Source: Sinimarinibacterium arenosum
GTDB taxonomy: Bacteria > Pseudomonadota > Gammaproteobacteria > Nevskiales > Nevskiaceae
Assembly (NCBI RefSeq): GCF_005047655.1
Contig: NZ_SUKF01000005.1
Span: 337,905 to 401,904, forward strand
DNA: 64,000 nt
Direction of reading: 5' to 3'
Made by a program: the position numbers and the translations under genes. This document shows, piece by piece, positions 10,826-20,077 of this stretch. Numbering within the stretch: the stretch's first letter is position 1; each line of letters starts with the position of its first letter. Under the pieces are notes generated by a model that was not told where the DNA came from, made no database searches, and worked only from the letters and a program-made list of their open reading frames with translations.

Positions 10826-12790
10826 ATGAAACTGGCCATCGCCTTCTGTGTAGCCGTCTGCCTCACCCCCTGTCTGGCCGCGCCGCCATCGGTGCGCGAC
10901 TTTGCCCGTCACGCCGAGTTCGGCAAGGCCAAGCTCTCTCCTGACGGCACGCTGCTCGCTGCCACCGTGCCGCGCGGCGATGAAACCCATGTCGCGGTGA
11001 TTCGCCTCGCCGACATGAAAATCATCGGCAGTCTGCGCGCGCCGGATCATGAGCATGCGGCCGATCTGTGGTGGGTCAGCGACGAACGTATCGTGATCGC
11101 CATTGGCTCCAGCGCCGGCCCGCTGGAACAACCGGGCCTGACCGGCGAACTGGTTGCCTCCAACGCTGACGGCTCAGCCAAACGTTATCTGTATGGCTAT
11201 CGAGGACAATCGGCGACGGGCGCCGGCTCTGGTTCGATCGAGTACGGCTGGGGCTGGATGCTGCACCCTATGATCGATAACAAGGACGATATCTGGATCA
11301 AAACAGTCCGTTCAACCAACCCGTATCTGGGCGGCACACTGAGCTACGCCCACCGACTCAACGTCTACACCAGCCGCCGGGACAATGGCGTCGCCGCGCC
11401 ACTTCCCGGATCGGCCGACTTTCTGGTCGACGACGCCGGCACCCTGAAATTCGCAGTGATCGGCGACGAGAAGACACTTTTTGACCGCACCTTCGCGTAC
11501 GAGTCCGTGGAGCGCAAATGGCGGGAAATCGGCACCCCACGCAAGGGGCGTTCGCTGATCCCGATTGCAGCAGATTCCGTGACCGGCGCCGCCTACTTCA
11601 AGGCGCGTGATCGCAGCAACCGCTACTGCCTGGAGTCGATGAACTCGCAATCCGGAGAACTGTCCCCACTCTCCTGTGACAACGTCGCCGATCTCGACAG
11701 CGTTCTGCTTTCGGCCGATCGCAAGCAGCCCTTGGCGGCACGCTATGAACCCGGCAAGCCGGTAACTGACTGGATCAATCCTGAGCACGCCGACGCGGAA
11801 CTGATCCGCGCGCTGGCGCAGAGCTTCCCTGACCAGGAGGTATCGCCAGTATCGTGGAGCCGCAACGCAGACCGGCTGTTGTTTCTGGTCGACAGCGACC
11901 GCAATCCGGGCGAGCTGTACCTCTACGACCGCAAGGTCAACAAGGCACAGTTCGTCTACGCATATCGAAGCTGGATCAATCCGTCGCAGATGGGCGAACG
12001 TCGACCCATTTCATTCAAGTCGCGGGACGGCGCCACAATCCACGGCTATCTGACGCTGCCGCCGGGGCGTACGGAAAAGCAGCTTCCGTTGGTGGTCAAT
12101 CCGCACGGCGGACCTTTCGGCATTCGTGACGGATGGCAGTGGGAAAGTGACCCGCAATTCCTGGCCACTCAGGGCTATGCCGTGCTGCAGGTCAACTTTC
12201 GCGGATCGGCCGGCTACGGCAGCAAGCACTACGAAGATGGTCGCGGGCACTGGGGCACGACCATGATCGACGACATCACCGACGGCGTGCATTACCTGAC
12301 CGAGTCCGGCGTAGTCGACGGGTCGCGTATCTGCATCTATGGCGGTAGCTACGGCGGTTACGCATCCCTGATGAGCGCGGTGCGCGAACCGGACCTCTAC
12401 CGATGTGTCATCGGCTATGCCGGGGTTTACGATCTGCCAGCCCTAAAACGAAACTCGGATATTCGCCGATCGAAAATGGGGCGCAACTATATGAACCAGT
12501 ACATCGGTGACGATCCCGATGAACTGGAGGCGCAATCTCCGATCAACCATCTGGAGGCGCTGAAGGCCCCGGTCTTCATCGTCCACGGTGAACTCGACGA
12601 GCGTGCACCATTCGATCAAGCCAAACTCCTGCGCAAGGCGATGGACAAGCGCAAGCTCCCGTACGAGTGGATGGTCAAATCCAACGAAGGACACGGCTTC
12701 TGGAACGAGGACCATCGCGAAGAGCTGTATACGAAGATGCTGGCCTTCCTGCGTGAACATATCGGCGCTGGCGCACCGATGTCCGATTGA
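10826..12790 (+). CDS. Secreted S9-family prolyl oligopeptidase-like peptidase
   Basis: 654 aa with a signal peptide (MKLAIAFCVAVCLTPCLAA). The N-terminal two thirds form the beta-propeller region with periodic DG/SPDG text (AKLSPDGTLL). The C-terminal alpha/beta hydrolase domain carries the triad: nucleophile Ser in GGSYGGY, Asp in GELDERAP and His in NEGHGFW. The HGGPFG oxyanion segment is typical of the S9C acylaminoacyl-peptidase subfamily. It probably degrades short peptides in the periplasm. It lies 135 bases after metH and is unrelated to it in function. The gap between them holds only a 16-bp palindrome at 10728-10743 and no clear promoter. Confidence 0.93.
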   Translation: MKLAIAFCVAVCLTPCLAAPPSVRDFARHAEFGKAKLSPDGTLLAATVPRGDETHVAVIRLADMKIIGSLRAPDHEHAADLWWVSDERIVIAIGSSAGPLEQPGLTGELVASNADGSAKRYLYGYRGQSATGAGSGSIEYGWGWMLHPMIDNKDDIWIKTVRSTNPYLGGTLSYAHRLNVYTSRRDNGVAAPLPGSADFLVDDAGTLKFAVIGDEKTLFDRTFAYESVERKWREIGTPRKGRSLIPIAADSVTGAAYFKARDRSNRYCLESMNSQSGELSPLSCDNVADLDSVLLSADRKQPLAARYEPGKPVTDWINPEHADAELIRALAQSFPDQEVSPVSWSRNADRLLFLVDSDRNPGELYLYDRKVNKAQFVYAYRSWINPSQMGERRPISFKSRDGATIHGYLTLPPGRTEKQLPLVVNPHGGPFGIRDGWQWESDPQFLATQGYAVLQVNFRGSAGYGSKHYEDGRGHWGTTMIDDITDGVHYLTESGVVDGSRICIYGGSYGGYASLMSAVREPDLYRCVIGYAGVYDLPALKRNSDIRRSKMGRNYMNQYIGDDPDELEAQSPINHLEALKAPVFIVHGELDERAPFDQAKLLRKAMDKRKLPYEWMVKSNEGHGFWNEDHREELYTKMLAFLREHIGAGAPMSD

Positions 12791-12888
12791 ATTGATGAGA
12801 ACCGAAATAAAATCCTGCTATCCGTCGCAGGTTTCGCTACAGTTCGGAGCGCTGCGGATCCGCGGCAGGCTTCTGGAGAGTGTTTGAA

Positions 12889-13836
12889 ATGGCGCAAGCG
12901 AAACGCGACTGGCTCGAGCCACCGGCGTGGTGGAAAAAATGGCGTCCACTGCGCTTGGTGCTGATGGGCACGCTGCTGATCTGCTTTGTCATCGTGATCC
13001 GCCCGCTGCTCGATCCGGACGCCCAGTACGTCCGCCAGGAGCGTGCGCCGAAACCAACCCCGGTTGCTGCTACTGACACGCACAATGAGCAGAAAGTGCC
13101 ATCGGAAGCTACGGCGCCGCCCCCTGAACCAGTGGTGGCAGTGGCAGCCGAACACGAACCCGAGCCCACGGTGATGCCGACGCCCGCGAGCACAGCCCAG
13201 CCCACACCAGTGGCTGAGACCAAGGCAGCCCGCGCAGAAACGGAAACCGATTCCACCGAGTCACCCCCAGGGGTTCCGCTTCCGCCCGCGCAGCCGGCTT
13301 CTGCATCAGCCGCCGAGCCGACCCCGCCAGCGACGAAGTTCACTGCGCTGGCACCGCCGGTGGACCTTCTCTCACCCTTTCGCAGTTACATGCGCGTTGA
13401 TGCGGTGATGAGCGATCTGCAACAGGGCGGTTATCTGCCGGCACTGGAATCGAGTCATCAACCGGTGAGCGATGACGTACCGCCTCACGATGTCGACATC
13501 ATCACCGTGCGTGAATACAAGCATTGGGATCAGAGCGGCCGTCTGGAGATGACCTTCTTCAATGATCGCCTGTACCAGACCGAATTCGAACCCGAAGATG
13601 CCGCGTCATACCGGGCACAGCAGCGCAAGTACCTGCCCGAGTTGCCCCGTGAACGTTCAGGGCGCTCTGAAATGACTCGTGGACACCTGCGCATCGCCAG
13701 CAGTCTGGATCTGGCGGTCAGCGAGGTCGGGGCAAAACTGCGCAGTCGCGCGTTCCTGCTATGGCAGGACCTGCGGCTGGTACAGCAACGCGAGGAATGG
13801 GATCAGCGCTATGCGCTGGAAGCCGTCACCCGCTGA
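12889..13836 (+). CDS. Hypothetical membrane-anchored protein with Pro-rich linker
   Basis: 315 aa. The ATG at 12889 has GGAGAG eight bases upstream and is preferred over a GTG nine bases earlier. Architecture: short basic N-terminus (AKRDWLEPPAWWKKWRPLR), one transmembrane helix (about 22-40), a long Pro/Ala/Glu/Thr-rich linker (about 45-155) and a C-terminal domain of about 150 residues rich in charged and aromatic residues (YKHWDQSGRLEMTFFNDRLY). The layout resembles TonB or other envelope-spanning proteins, but the C-terminal domain lacks the TonB signature. I do not recognise the family. It is convergent with the methyltransferase-like gene, with 11 bases between the stops. Confidence 0.75.
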   Translation: MAQAKRDWLEPPAWWKKWRPLRLVLMGTLLICFVIVIRPLLDPDAQYVRQERAPKPTPVAATDTHNEQKVPSEATAPPPEPVVAVAAEHEPEPTVMPTPASTAQPTPVAETKAARAETETDSTESPPGVPLPPAQPASASAAEPTPPATKFTALAPPVDLLSPFRSYMRVDAVMSDLQQGGYLPALESSHQPVSDDVPPHDVDIITVREYKHWDQSGRLEMTFFNDRLYQTEFEPEDAASYRAQQRKYLPELPRERSGRSEMTRGHLRIASSLDLAVSEVGAKLRSRAFLLWQDLRLVQQREEWDQRYALEAVTR

Positions 13837-13847
13837 GCTTTCCCCCG

Positions 13848-14675
13848 CTACAGGGCCGGCTTGACGAACTTCAGGGTCATGCGATCGGACTCGCCAATCG
13901 CGGTGTACTTTTCGCGGTCCTTGTCGCCCAGGCGCAGACTCGGCGGCAAGGTCCAGACCCCTTCCGGATGGTTGGTGTCGTCCGCCGGGTTGGCATTGAT
14001 CTCGCTGCTGTCGGCGCGCTTGAAGCCCGCGGCTTCCGCCAGCTGGATCACATACGCCTCGGTGACATAGCCGCTGCGCTTCATCGTGTCGAGATCCGTA
14101 CCGGGCCGCGCCCGGTGCTCGACCACACCCAGCGTTCCGCCTGGCTTGAGTGCGTCATAAAACGCCTGGAACATGCGCGTGTCGTAGCCCGCCGCCAGCC
14201 AGTTATGCACATTGCGGAACGTCAGTACGAGATCGGCGGTGCCGGCGGGGGCAATCGCCCAGCGGTCCGGCTGTCCCGCAGCGGTGATCTCGACGCGGTC
14301 ATAAATGCCGGGCAGCGCGGCAAACTTGTCCATCAAGCGCGCATGTGAGCGCTTGACGTAGTCCGAAGCCTTGTCGGTATCGACGACAAAATCGGCGACA
14401 TACAGTTTTCCGGTCTGCCGCAAATACGGCGCCAGGATTTCGGTATACCACCCGCCGCCCGGCCAGACCTCGACCACCGTCATGTCGGGCCTGACGCCGA
14501 AGAAAGTCAGCGTCTCCGCCGGATGCCGCCAGACGTCGCGCGCGACATGCTTGGGATCGCGATGTTCTCCGGCCACCGCCAGCGTCAACGCGGTATCGGC
14601 TGGGGCCGACCAAACCGGAGCAGCCGCGGCCAGCCCAAGGGTTGCAACCAGAAGCAAACGAAACGGCAGGCGCAT
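13848..14675 (-). CDS. Exported class I methyltransferase-like protein (COG4798 type)
   Basis: 275 aa. The ATG at 14675 has GGAG six bases upstream and opens a clear signal peptide (MRLPFRLLLVATLGLAAAAP). The mature part starts with the family text RDPKHVARDVWRHPAETL, then GVRPDMTVVEVWPGGGWYTEIL, a variant of the S-adenosylmethionine motif I, followed by LVLTFRNVHNW. These are hallmarks of a group of predicted methyltransferases that are secreted. Why an AdoMet-type enzyme would act in the periplasm, where the cofactor is absent, is unsolved; a different ligand is possible. It lies downstream of slyD on the same strand (73 bases), so the two may be cotranscribed. Confidence 0.83.
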   Translation of the reverse strand: MRLPFRLLLVATLGLAAAAPVWSAPADTALTLAVAGEHRDPKHVARDVWRHPAETLTFFGVRPDMTVVEVWPGGGWYTEILAPYLRQTGKLYVADFVVDTDKASDYVKRSHARLMDKFAALPGIYDRVEITAAGQPDRWAIAPAGTADLVLTFRNVHNWLAAGYDTRMFQAFYDALKPGGTLGVVEHRARPGTDLDTMKRSGYVTEAYVIQLAEAAGFKRADSSEINANPADDTNHPEGVWTLPPSLRLGDKDREKYTAIGESDRMTLKFVKPAL

Positions 14676-14748
14676 CGGCAGCTCCACTGTCAAATACCGG
14701 GGTCGACTTGCGACCCCGTCAGCAGTGCCGGGGTTCCCGGCACAGGCC

Positions 14749-15231
14749 TCAGTGGTGATGTCCACCCGGGCCGTGCACGTGACCGTGCTCCAGCTCTTCG
14801 GTGGTGGCTTCACGCACTTCGGTGATCTCGACGTCAAACGTCAGATGCTCGCCGGCCAGCGGGTGGTTGCCGTCAACCGTGACCAGCTCGTCCGTCACTG
14901 CGGTCACAACCACGCGCATCGGACCCTGGCTGCTCTGGGCATTGAACGCCATGCCCGGCTGGATTTCGTCGACGCCCTGAAATGCCTCGCGCGGCACTTC
15001 CTGGATCAGACGATCATCGCGCTCGCCATAGGCTTCTGCCGGCGCAACGCGGACATTCAGCTTGTCGCCCACAGCCTTACCGTCGAGCGCCTTTTCCAAG
15101 CCGCGGATGATGTTGCCCGCACCGAAAACGAATGCCAGCGGATCACCACCCTGCGAACTGTCGAGCACTTCGCCGCCGTCATTGGTGAGGGTGTAATGAA
15201 TGTAGACCACGTGCCGATCGGCAACTTGCAT
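14749..15231 (-). CDS. slyD: FKBP-type peptidyl-prolyl isomerase SlyD
   Basis: 160 aa. I chose the ATG at 15231 (MQVADRHVV, aligning with E. coli SlyD MKVAKDLVV), with AGGATG eight bases upstream; an ATG three codons earlier is possible. FKBP domain halves flank the insert-in-flap chaperone domain (AYGERDDRLIQEVPREAFQGVDE). The sequence then has VDGNHPLAGEHLTFDVEI and a C-terminal His-rich metal-binding tail (HGHVHGPGGHHH), shorter than in E. coli. In other bacteria SlyD delivers nickel to HypB during hydrogenase maturation, which is relevant because this window encodes a full [NiFe]-hydrogenase system with HypB. Confidence 0.95.
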   Translation of the reverse strand: MQVADRHVVYIHYTLTNDGGEVLDSSQGGDPLAFVFGAGNIIRGLEKALDGKAVGDKLNVRVAPAEAYGERDDRLIQEVPREAFQGVDEIQPGMAFNAQSSQGPMRVVVTAVTDELVTVDGNHPLAGEHLTFDVEITEVREATTEELEHGHVHGPGGHHH

Positions 15232-15622
15232 GAGAAGCATCCTGATGGAAACAGCGTAAATTGAAGCCGCCGACCCGATTGACGTCGTCGGCGGCCGTTC
15301 ATGCTAGCAGATGAGGTCAGACCCGCCCGATGCAACCTTTCGGCATGCAATCGCATCCAAATTCCAGTGTCGCCCAGGGGCGGGTCAGCTTATGTATCGC
15401 CAAATGAATTATTAGTCGATAAATAATAACGCTCCGAATGCTGATCGTATTCCGCCATAGAGTGGTTGAATCGACCAAAAATGCGCCGCCTCGGCTAACG
15501 CGGCCCATCCTTCGATTTGACTGACAGAATAAAGTTTATTTTTTTCAAAGCTTTACTCAATGATCAAAGGCTGGCACAAGTCTTGGTCTATTTGCACACA
15601 AATCAAGAATCGGGAGCGATGC
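15232..15622. other. Intergenic region between slyD and the RND operon
   Basis: 391 bases holding the divergent control regions. A 9-bp stem (GCCGCCGAC 15266-15274 with GTCGGCGGC 15287-15295) lies in the slyD leader and has only a weak T-rich follow-on. The centre (15400-15560) is strikingly AT-rich for this genome. A TGGCAC-5-TTGG sequence at 15572-15586 looks like a degenerate sigma54 element for the efflux operon but lacks the -12 GC. No protein gene or known RNA is seen. Confidence 0.5.
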
Positions 15623-16726
15623 ATGAAGGCGCAAATCGCGTGGACGCTGGCAGCCATCAGTCTGGCCGGCGTCATATCGGGATGCAGTCAGGGCGAATCC
15701 AAGGACAAAGATGCCAAAGAAGAGGCATCGATCCCGGTCGAGATTGCGACGGCAACCCAGGGCGCCATCGAAGCCGCATATCGCGGCACGGCAACCCTGG
15801 AGGCGGAAGCCGAAGCGATCGTCAATTCAAAAACCAGCGGCGTGATCGAGTCGATCCAGGTCGAAGAGGGCCAGCGGGTCAGCGCCGGACAGGTGCTTGC
15901 GCGTCTGGAAACCGAGCGCCTGCGGCTTGAAGTCGCACGCTCCAAGGCAAGCCTTGACCAGCTGGAGCAGGACTTCAAGCGCAACGCCTCGGTGTACCAG
16001 CGCAATCTGGTGTCACGCGAAGCCTACGAACGCTCGAAGTTCGAGCTGGATGGCGCACGCGCCGCCTACGATCTGGCACGTCTGGCGCTGGATGAATCCG
16101 AGATCAAGTCGCCGTTTTCAGGCGTGGTGTCGCTGCGCTACATCAAGGTTGGCAACATGATTCAGGCCGGCAGCCCGGCATTTCGGGTGACCAAGATGGA
16201 CAGCCTGCAGGCACAGATCTACGTACCCGAACGTGACATCTACAAACTCGCCGCTGGCCAGTCGACCACGCTGACCGTCGACGCTTGGCCACAGAAGACC
16301 TTCAAGGGCTCGATCCTGCGCGTCAATCCGGTGGTCGACGCCAGCACGGGCACGGTCAAGGTCACCGTGGCGATGGCACCCGAACAGCCCGAGCTCAAAC
16401 CCGGCATGTTCGGCCGCGTCGAGATTCTGTACGACCGCCGTGAAAATGCCCTGCTGATTCCCAAGGACGCCGTGTTGACCGAGGACGCCCAGCAAAGCGT
16501 GTTCGTCGTAACCGAGGGGCGCGCCCACCGTCGCACCATCAAGGTCGGCTACAGCGATGCGGAGCACTACGAAGTCGTCGATGGACTCAAGGTGGGCGAT
16601 CAGCTGGTGGTCACCGGACAGGCGAGCCTGAAGGACGACAGCAAGATTGAAATCGTCAACGCGCCCGAAGCGGTTCCGCCGGAGAAGGCGCCATCAGTGG
16701 CGGCAACCGCCGGCGACGCCGGCTAA
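15623..16726 (+). CDS. RND efflux periplasmic membrane fusion lipoprotein
   Basis: 367 aa. The ATG at 15623 has GGGAG six bases upstream and gives a lipoprotein signal with lipobox ISGC (lipidated Cys21). Order: lipoyl/hairpin region (IEAAYRGTATLEAEAEAIVNS, then a coiled-coil hairpin with LEQDFKRNASVYQRNLVSRE), beta-barrel (VTKMDSLQAQIYVPERDI) and membrane-proximal domain (LLIPKDAVLTED). These are typical of the HlyD/AcrA family. It bridges the inner-membrane RND pumps encoded next to an outer-membrane channel; no TolC-type gene is present here, so that partner must be elsewhere. It is the first gene of a four-gene operon. Confidence 0.93.
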   Translation: MKAQIAWTLAAISLAGVISGCSQGESKDKDAKEEASIPVEIATATQGAIEAAYRGTATLEAEAEAIVNSKTSGVIESIQVEEGQRVSAGQVLARLETERLRLEVARSKASLDQLEQDFKRNASVYQRNLVSREAYERSKFELDGARAAYDLARLALDESEIKSPFSGVVSLRYIKVGNMIQAGSPAFRVTKMDSLQAQIYVPERDIYKLAAGQSTTLTVDAWPQKTFKGSILRVNPVVDASTGTVKVTVAMAPEQPELKPGMFGRVEILYDRRENALLIPKDAVLTEDAQQSVFVVTEGRAHRRTIKVGYSDAEHYEVVDGLKVGDQLVVTGQASLKDDSKIEIVNAPEAVPPEKAPSVAATAGDAG

Positions 16727-16825
16727 CGCCGTCCACGTAGCGCCTTCAGCCCGTTCACCGATCAGGCATCGCACAGGGGGAATGCCGCCATCCGCACGCA
16801 GTGACGCGCGGTGACGGCAGCGAAT

Positions 16826-19800
16826 ATGAAATTCATCGAATTCTGCACACGCCGTCCGGTTGCCATCAGCATGCTGACGTTTGCCGTGCTGCTGTTCGGC
16901 ATGGTCGCGCAGTCGCGCCTGGAAGTGACCCTGCTGCCGGATCTGTCATATCCGACGCTGACCATCCGCACCGAGCTGCCCGGCGCGGCCCCGGAGGAAG
17001 TCGAGACGCTGCTGTCCAAGCCGCTCGAAGAAGCGGTCGGCGTGATCCGCAACGTGCGCCAGGTACGGTCCACATCGTTGGCCGAGCGCAGCGACGTCAC
17101 CCTGGAGTTCAACTGGGGCACGCAGATGGACTTCGCGGTGCTCGACGTTCGCGAGAAGATCGACGCGCTGGATCTGCCGAAGGAAGCCGGCCGTCCGATC
17201 GTGCTGCGCTTCGATCCGACGCAGGATCCGATCATGCGCTATGCGCTGGCCTTGAAGCCGACCAAGGACGGCGCGCAGAGGCCGGCGGACGAAACCGCAC
17301 TGAAACATCTGCGTCGCGTCGCCGAAGACGTGGTGCAGAAGCCGATGGAGGGCGTCGAAGGCGTCGCCGCGGTCAAGATCAGCGGCGGCCTCGAAGACGA
17401 AGTCCAGGTGCTGGTCGACGTCGGCAAGCTCGCACAGTTCAATCTGACGCTGGAGCAGGTCGCCAATCGCCTCAGCGCAGAGAACGCCAACATCTCCGGC
17501 GGCCGCGTCGAACAGGGTGCTGCGAGTTATCTGGTGCGCACGCTGAACCAGTTCAAGTCGCTGGATGAAATGCGGGACACGATTCTGCTGACCCGCAGCG
17601 ATCGCTCGGTCTACCTGAAAGACGTCGCCGAAGTGCGTGCAGGCTTCAAGGAGCGCGAGGCGATCATCCGTATCGATGGCGCCGAAGCGGTCGAAATCTC
17701 CATGTACAAGGAAGGTGACGGCAATACCGTGTCGGTCGCCGAACGCATCCGCAGCCGCGTCGAGCAGCTGCAGAAACAGCTGCCGCCAGACATTGAATTG
17801 CGGCCTCTGTACGATCAGTCGGTCTTCATCAAGCAGGCGATCGACCAGGTCAAGAGCGCCGGACTGGAAGGTGGCCTGCTCGCAATCCTGGTGCTGTTCC
17901 TGTTCCTGCGCAACGCGTGGACCACCTCGATCGTTGCTATCGCGATTCCGATCTCCGTGATCGCCACCTTCAACGTGATGTACGCCAGCGGCATGTCGCT
18001 GAACATCATGTCCCTGGGCGGCATCGCCCTGGCAATCGGCATGCTGGTTGACGACGCCATCGTCGTGCTGGAAAACATCCACCGCCACCACGAACGCGGA
18101 CTGGAACTGCACGAGGCCTCGGTGATCGGCGCGTCCGAAGTGGCCGGCGCGGTCACCGCTTCGACCCTGACAACTGTCGCGGTGTTCTTCCCGATGGTGT
18201 TCGTGCAAGGCATTGCCGGGCAGCTGTTCAGCGATCAGGCCTTGGTGGTCAGTGGCGCACTGGCGTTTTCGCTGATCGTGTCACTGACCCTGATTCCGAC
18301 CATGGCATCGCGCGCAGCGCGTTCGAAGCCGGTCATTCCAGCGACACCGATCGTCGAGGGACGTGGACGCATCCGCACCGGCGTGTCGAAGCTTCGCTAT
18401 GGGGCGCTGGAGGGATTTCCGGCCCTGCTGCTGTGGCCGTTCGTGCAAGTGTTCCGCCTGCTGGGCCTGATGCTCGGCCTGATCCTGCGCCCGATTGCAG
18501 CCGTATGGCAGCACCTGTTTGGCTGGCTGGAAATGCGTTACGTGCCCGTATTGCAATGGTCGCTGCAGCATCGTGTCGTCGTGCTCGGCGTCGCCGGCCT
18601 GCTGCTGGCGCTGACCCTGGCATTACTTCCCCGCATCGGCGTCGAGCTGATACCGCCGTTCAACCAGGGTGAATTCCGCGCAGAAATCCAGCTGCCGCCG
18701 GGAACCCCGCTGGATCGCACTGATGCGGTACTTCAGGGCGTGAATCGTTCGCTGGACAGCGTCGAGTCGATCAAACCGGTGATCAAGGCCGCGTACACCG
18801 TGGCCGGCACCGGCAACCGCCTGGACGCCAATCCCGAAACCGGCGGCGAAAACTCCGGCACCGTCAACATCGTGCTCGAGCCCTCAGCGTTCTCCCGCGA
18901 GGGCGAGGTGATCGACGCGCTGTCTCCGCGCATCGCCAAGGTGCCGGGAGCGAGTTTCAAATACACGCGCCCGACGCTGTTCACGCTGAAGACGCCGCTG
19001 GAAGTGGAACTTGCCGGCTACGATCTCGACGCCCTTCAGCGCTATTCCGAGGCACTGCGCAACCGCATGCTGGCATCCGACCGCTTCACCGAGGTCGATA
19101 CCACGCTGATCCCCGGCCATCCGGAAATCCAGGTGCTGTTCGACCAGGAACGCGCAGCCAATCTCGGCCTCGATACTGCCGTGCTGGCCGACCGCGTCTC
19201 ACGCGCGGTGCGCGGCAACATCGCCACGCGCTATCGCATCGGTGATCGCGAGATCGACGTGCTGGTTCGCGGCAGTGAAGACAGCCGTACCAGTCTGGAT
19301 GCCGTGCGCAATCTGCTGGTGAACCCGGAAGCCGAACAGCCGGTGCGCCTGTCGTCGGTCGCCGAAGTGCGCCTGAAAAGCGGCCCCAGCGAAATCCGCC
19401 GCGTCGATCAGCAGCGCGTGATCATGGTGTCGGCCAATCTCGCATACGGCGATCTGGGTGACGGCGTCACAGAGCTGGAGCACATGATCGCGGACCTGCG
19501 CCTGCCAGAGACCATCAGCGCCGATGTCGCCGGTCAGAGCGAGGAGATGAACGTGTCGTTCCGCTCGCTGCAGATGGCATTGGCTCTGGCGGTGTTTCTG
19601 GTCTATCTGGTGATGGCCTCGCAGTTCGAATCGCTGGTGCATCCCTTCGTGATCCTGTTCACGATCCCGCTCGCCGCAATCGGTGCGATTCTGTCGCTGT
19701 ACATCACCGGTTCGGTCATCAACGTTGTCGCGCTGATCGGCATGATCGTGCTGGCCGGGATCGTGGTGAAGAACGGCATCGTGCTGATCGATCTGGCAAA

Positions 19801-20077
19801 TCGCCTGCGCCACGAAGGACACGACGCGCACACCGCGATCATCGAAGCCGGGCGCTCGCGCCTGCGGCCGATTCTGATGACCACCCTGACCACGGTGCTG
19901 GGCCTGCTGCCGATGGCAATCGGGGCCGGTGAAGGCGCTGAAGTGCGCCAGCCAATGGCGATCACGGTCATCGGCGGCCTGACCGTCTCGACCTTGCTCA
20001 CGCTGGTGGTGATCCCGGTGATGTACACGCTGATGGAGCGTGGCAGCGCGCCGGAAAATCCGGAGAACCTCGCGTGA
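16826..20077 (+). CDS. RND efflux transporter, first of a tandem pair
   Basis: 1083 aa from the ATG at 16826; a GTG five codons earlier is possible. It begins KFIEFCTRRPVAISMLTF, the RND amphipathic first helix, followed by the porter domain (LPDLSYPTLTIRTELPGA). TM4 has the proton-relay acids in GMLVDDAIVVLEN. There are twelve predicted TM helices in two repeats, each with a large periplasmic loop. It is of the hydrophobe/amphiphile-exporting type. An insertion around residues 500-570 (after the sixth TM) is longer than in AcrB and contains extra hydrophobic stretches. Its stop overlaps the next start by one base (TGATG). It probably forms hetero-trimers with the next pump, as in MdtB-MdtC. 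Confidence 0.93.
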   Translation: MKFIEFCTRRPVAISMLTFAVLLFGMVAQSRLEVTLLPDLSYPTLTIRTELPGAAPEEVETLLSKPLEEAVGVIRNVRQVRSTSLAERSDVTLEFNWGTQMDFAVLDVREKIDALDLPKEAGRPIVLRFDPTQDPIMRYALALKPTKDGAQRPADETALKHLRRVAEDVVQKPMEGVEGVAAVKISGGLEDEVQVLVDVGKLAQFNLTLEQVANRLSAENANISGGRVEQGAASYLVRTLNQFKSLDEMRDTILLTRSDRSVYLKDVAEVRAGFKEREAIIRIDGAEAVEISMYKEGDGNTVSVAERIRSRVEQLQKQLPPDIELRPLYDQSVFIKQAIDQVKSAGLEGGLLAILVLFLFLRNAWTTSIVAIAIPISVIATFNVMYASGMSLNIMSLGGIALAIGMLVDDAIVVLENIHRHHERGLELHEASVIGASEVAGAVTASTLTTVAVFFPMVFVQGIAGQLFSDQALVVSGALAFSLIVSLTLIPTMASRAARSKPVIPATPIVEGRGRIRTGVSKLRYGALEGFPALLLWPFVQVFRLLGLMLGLILRPIAAVWQHLFGWLEMRYVPVLQWSLQHRVVVLGVAGLLLALTLALLPRIGVELIPPFNQGEFRAEIQLPPGTPLDRTDAVLQGVNRSLDSVESIKPVIKAAYTVAGTGNRLDANPETGGENSGTVNIVLEPSAFSREGEVIDALSPRIAKVPGASFKYTRPTLFTLKTPLEVELAGYDLDALQRYSEALRNRMLASDRFTEVDTTLIPGHPEIQVLFDQERAANLGLDTAVLADRVSRAVRGNIATRYRIGDREIDVLVRGSEDSRTSLDAVRNLLVNPEAEQPVRLSSVAEVRLKSGPSEIRRVDQQRVIMVSANLAYGDLGDGVTELEHMIADLRLPETISADVAGQSEEMNVSFRSLQMALALAVFLVYLVMASQFESLVHPFVILFTIPLAAIGAILSLYITGSVINVVALIGMIVLAGIVVKNGIVLIDLANRLRHEGHDAHTAIIEAGRSRLRPILMTTLTTVLGLLPMAIGAGEGAEVRQPMAITVIGGLTVSTLLTLVVIPVMYTLMERGSAPENPENLA

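Noticed and set aside
15572..15587. sigma54 promoter of the RND operon
   Set aside because: TGGCAC-5-TTGGT has the right spacing, but it has GG in place of the -12 GC. Unlike the hydrogenase operons, there is no sigma54 activator linked to these genes.
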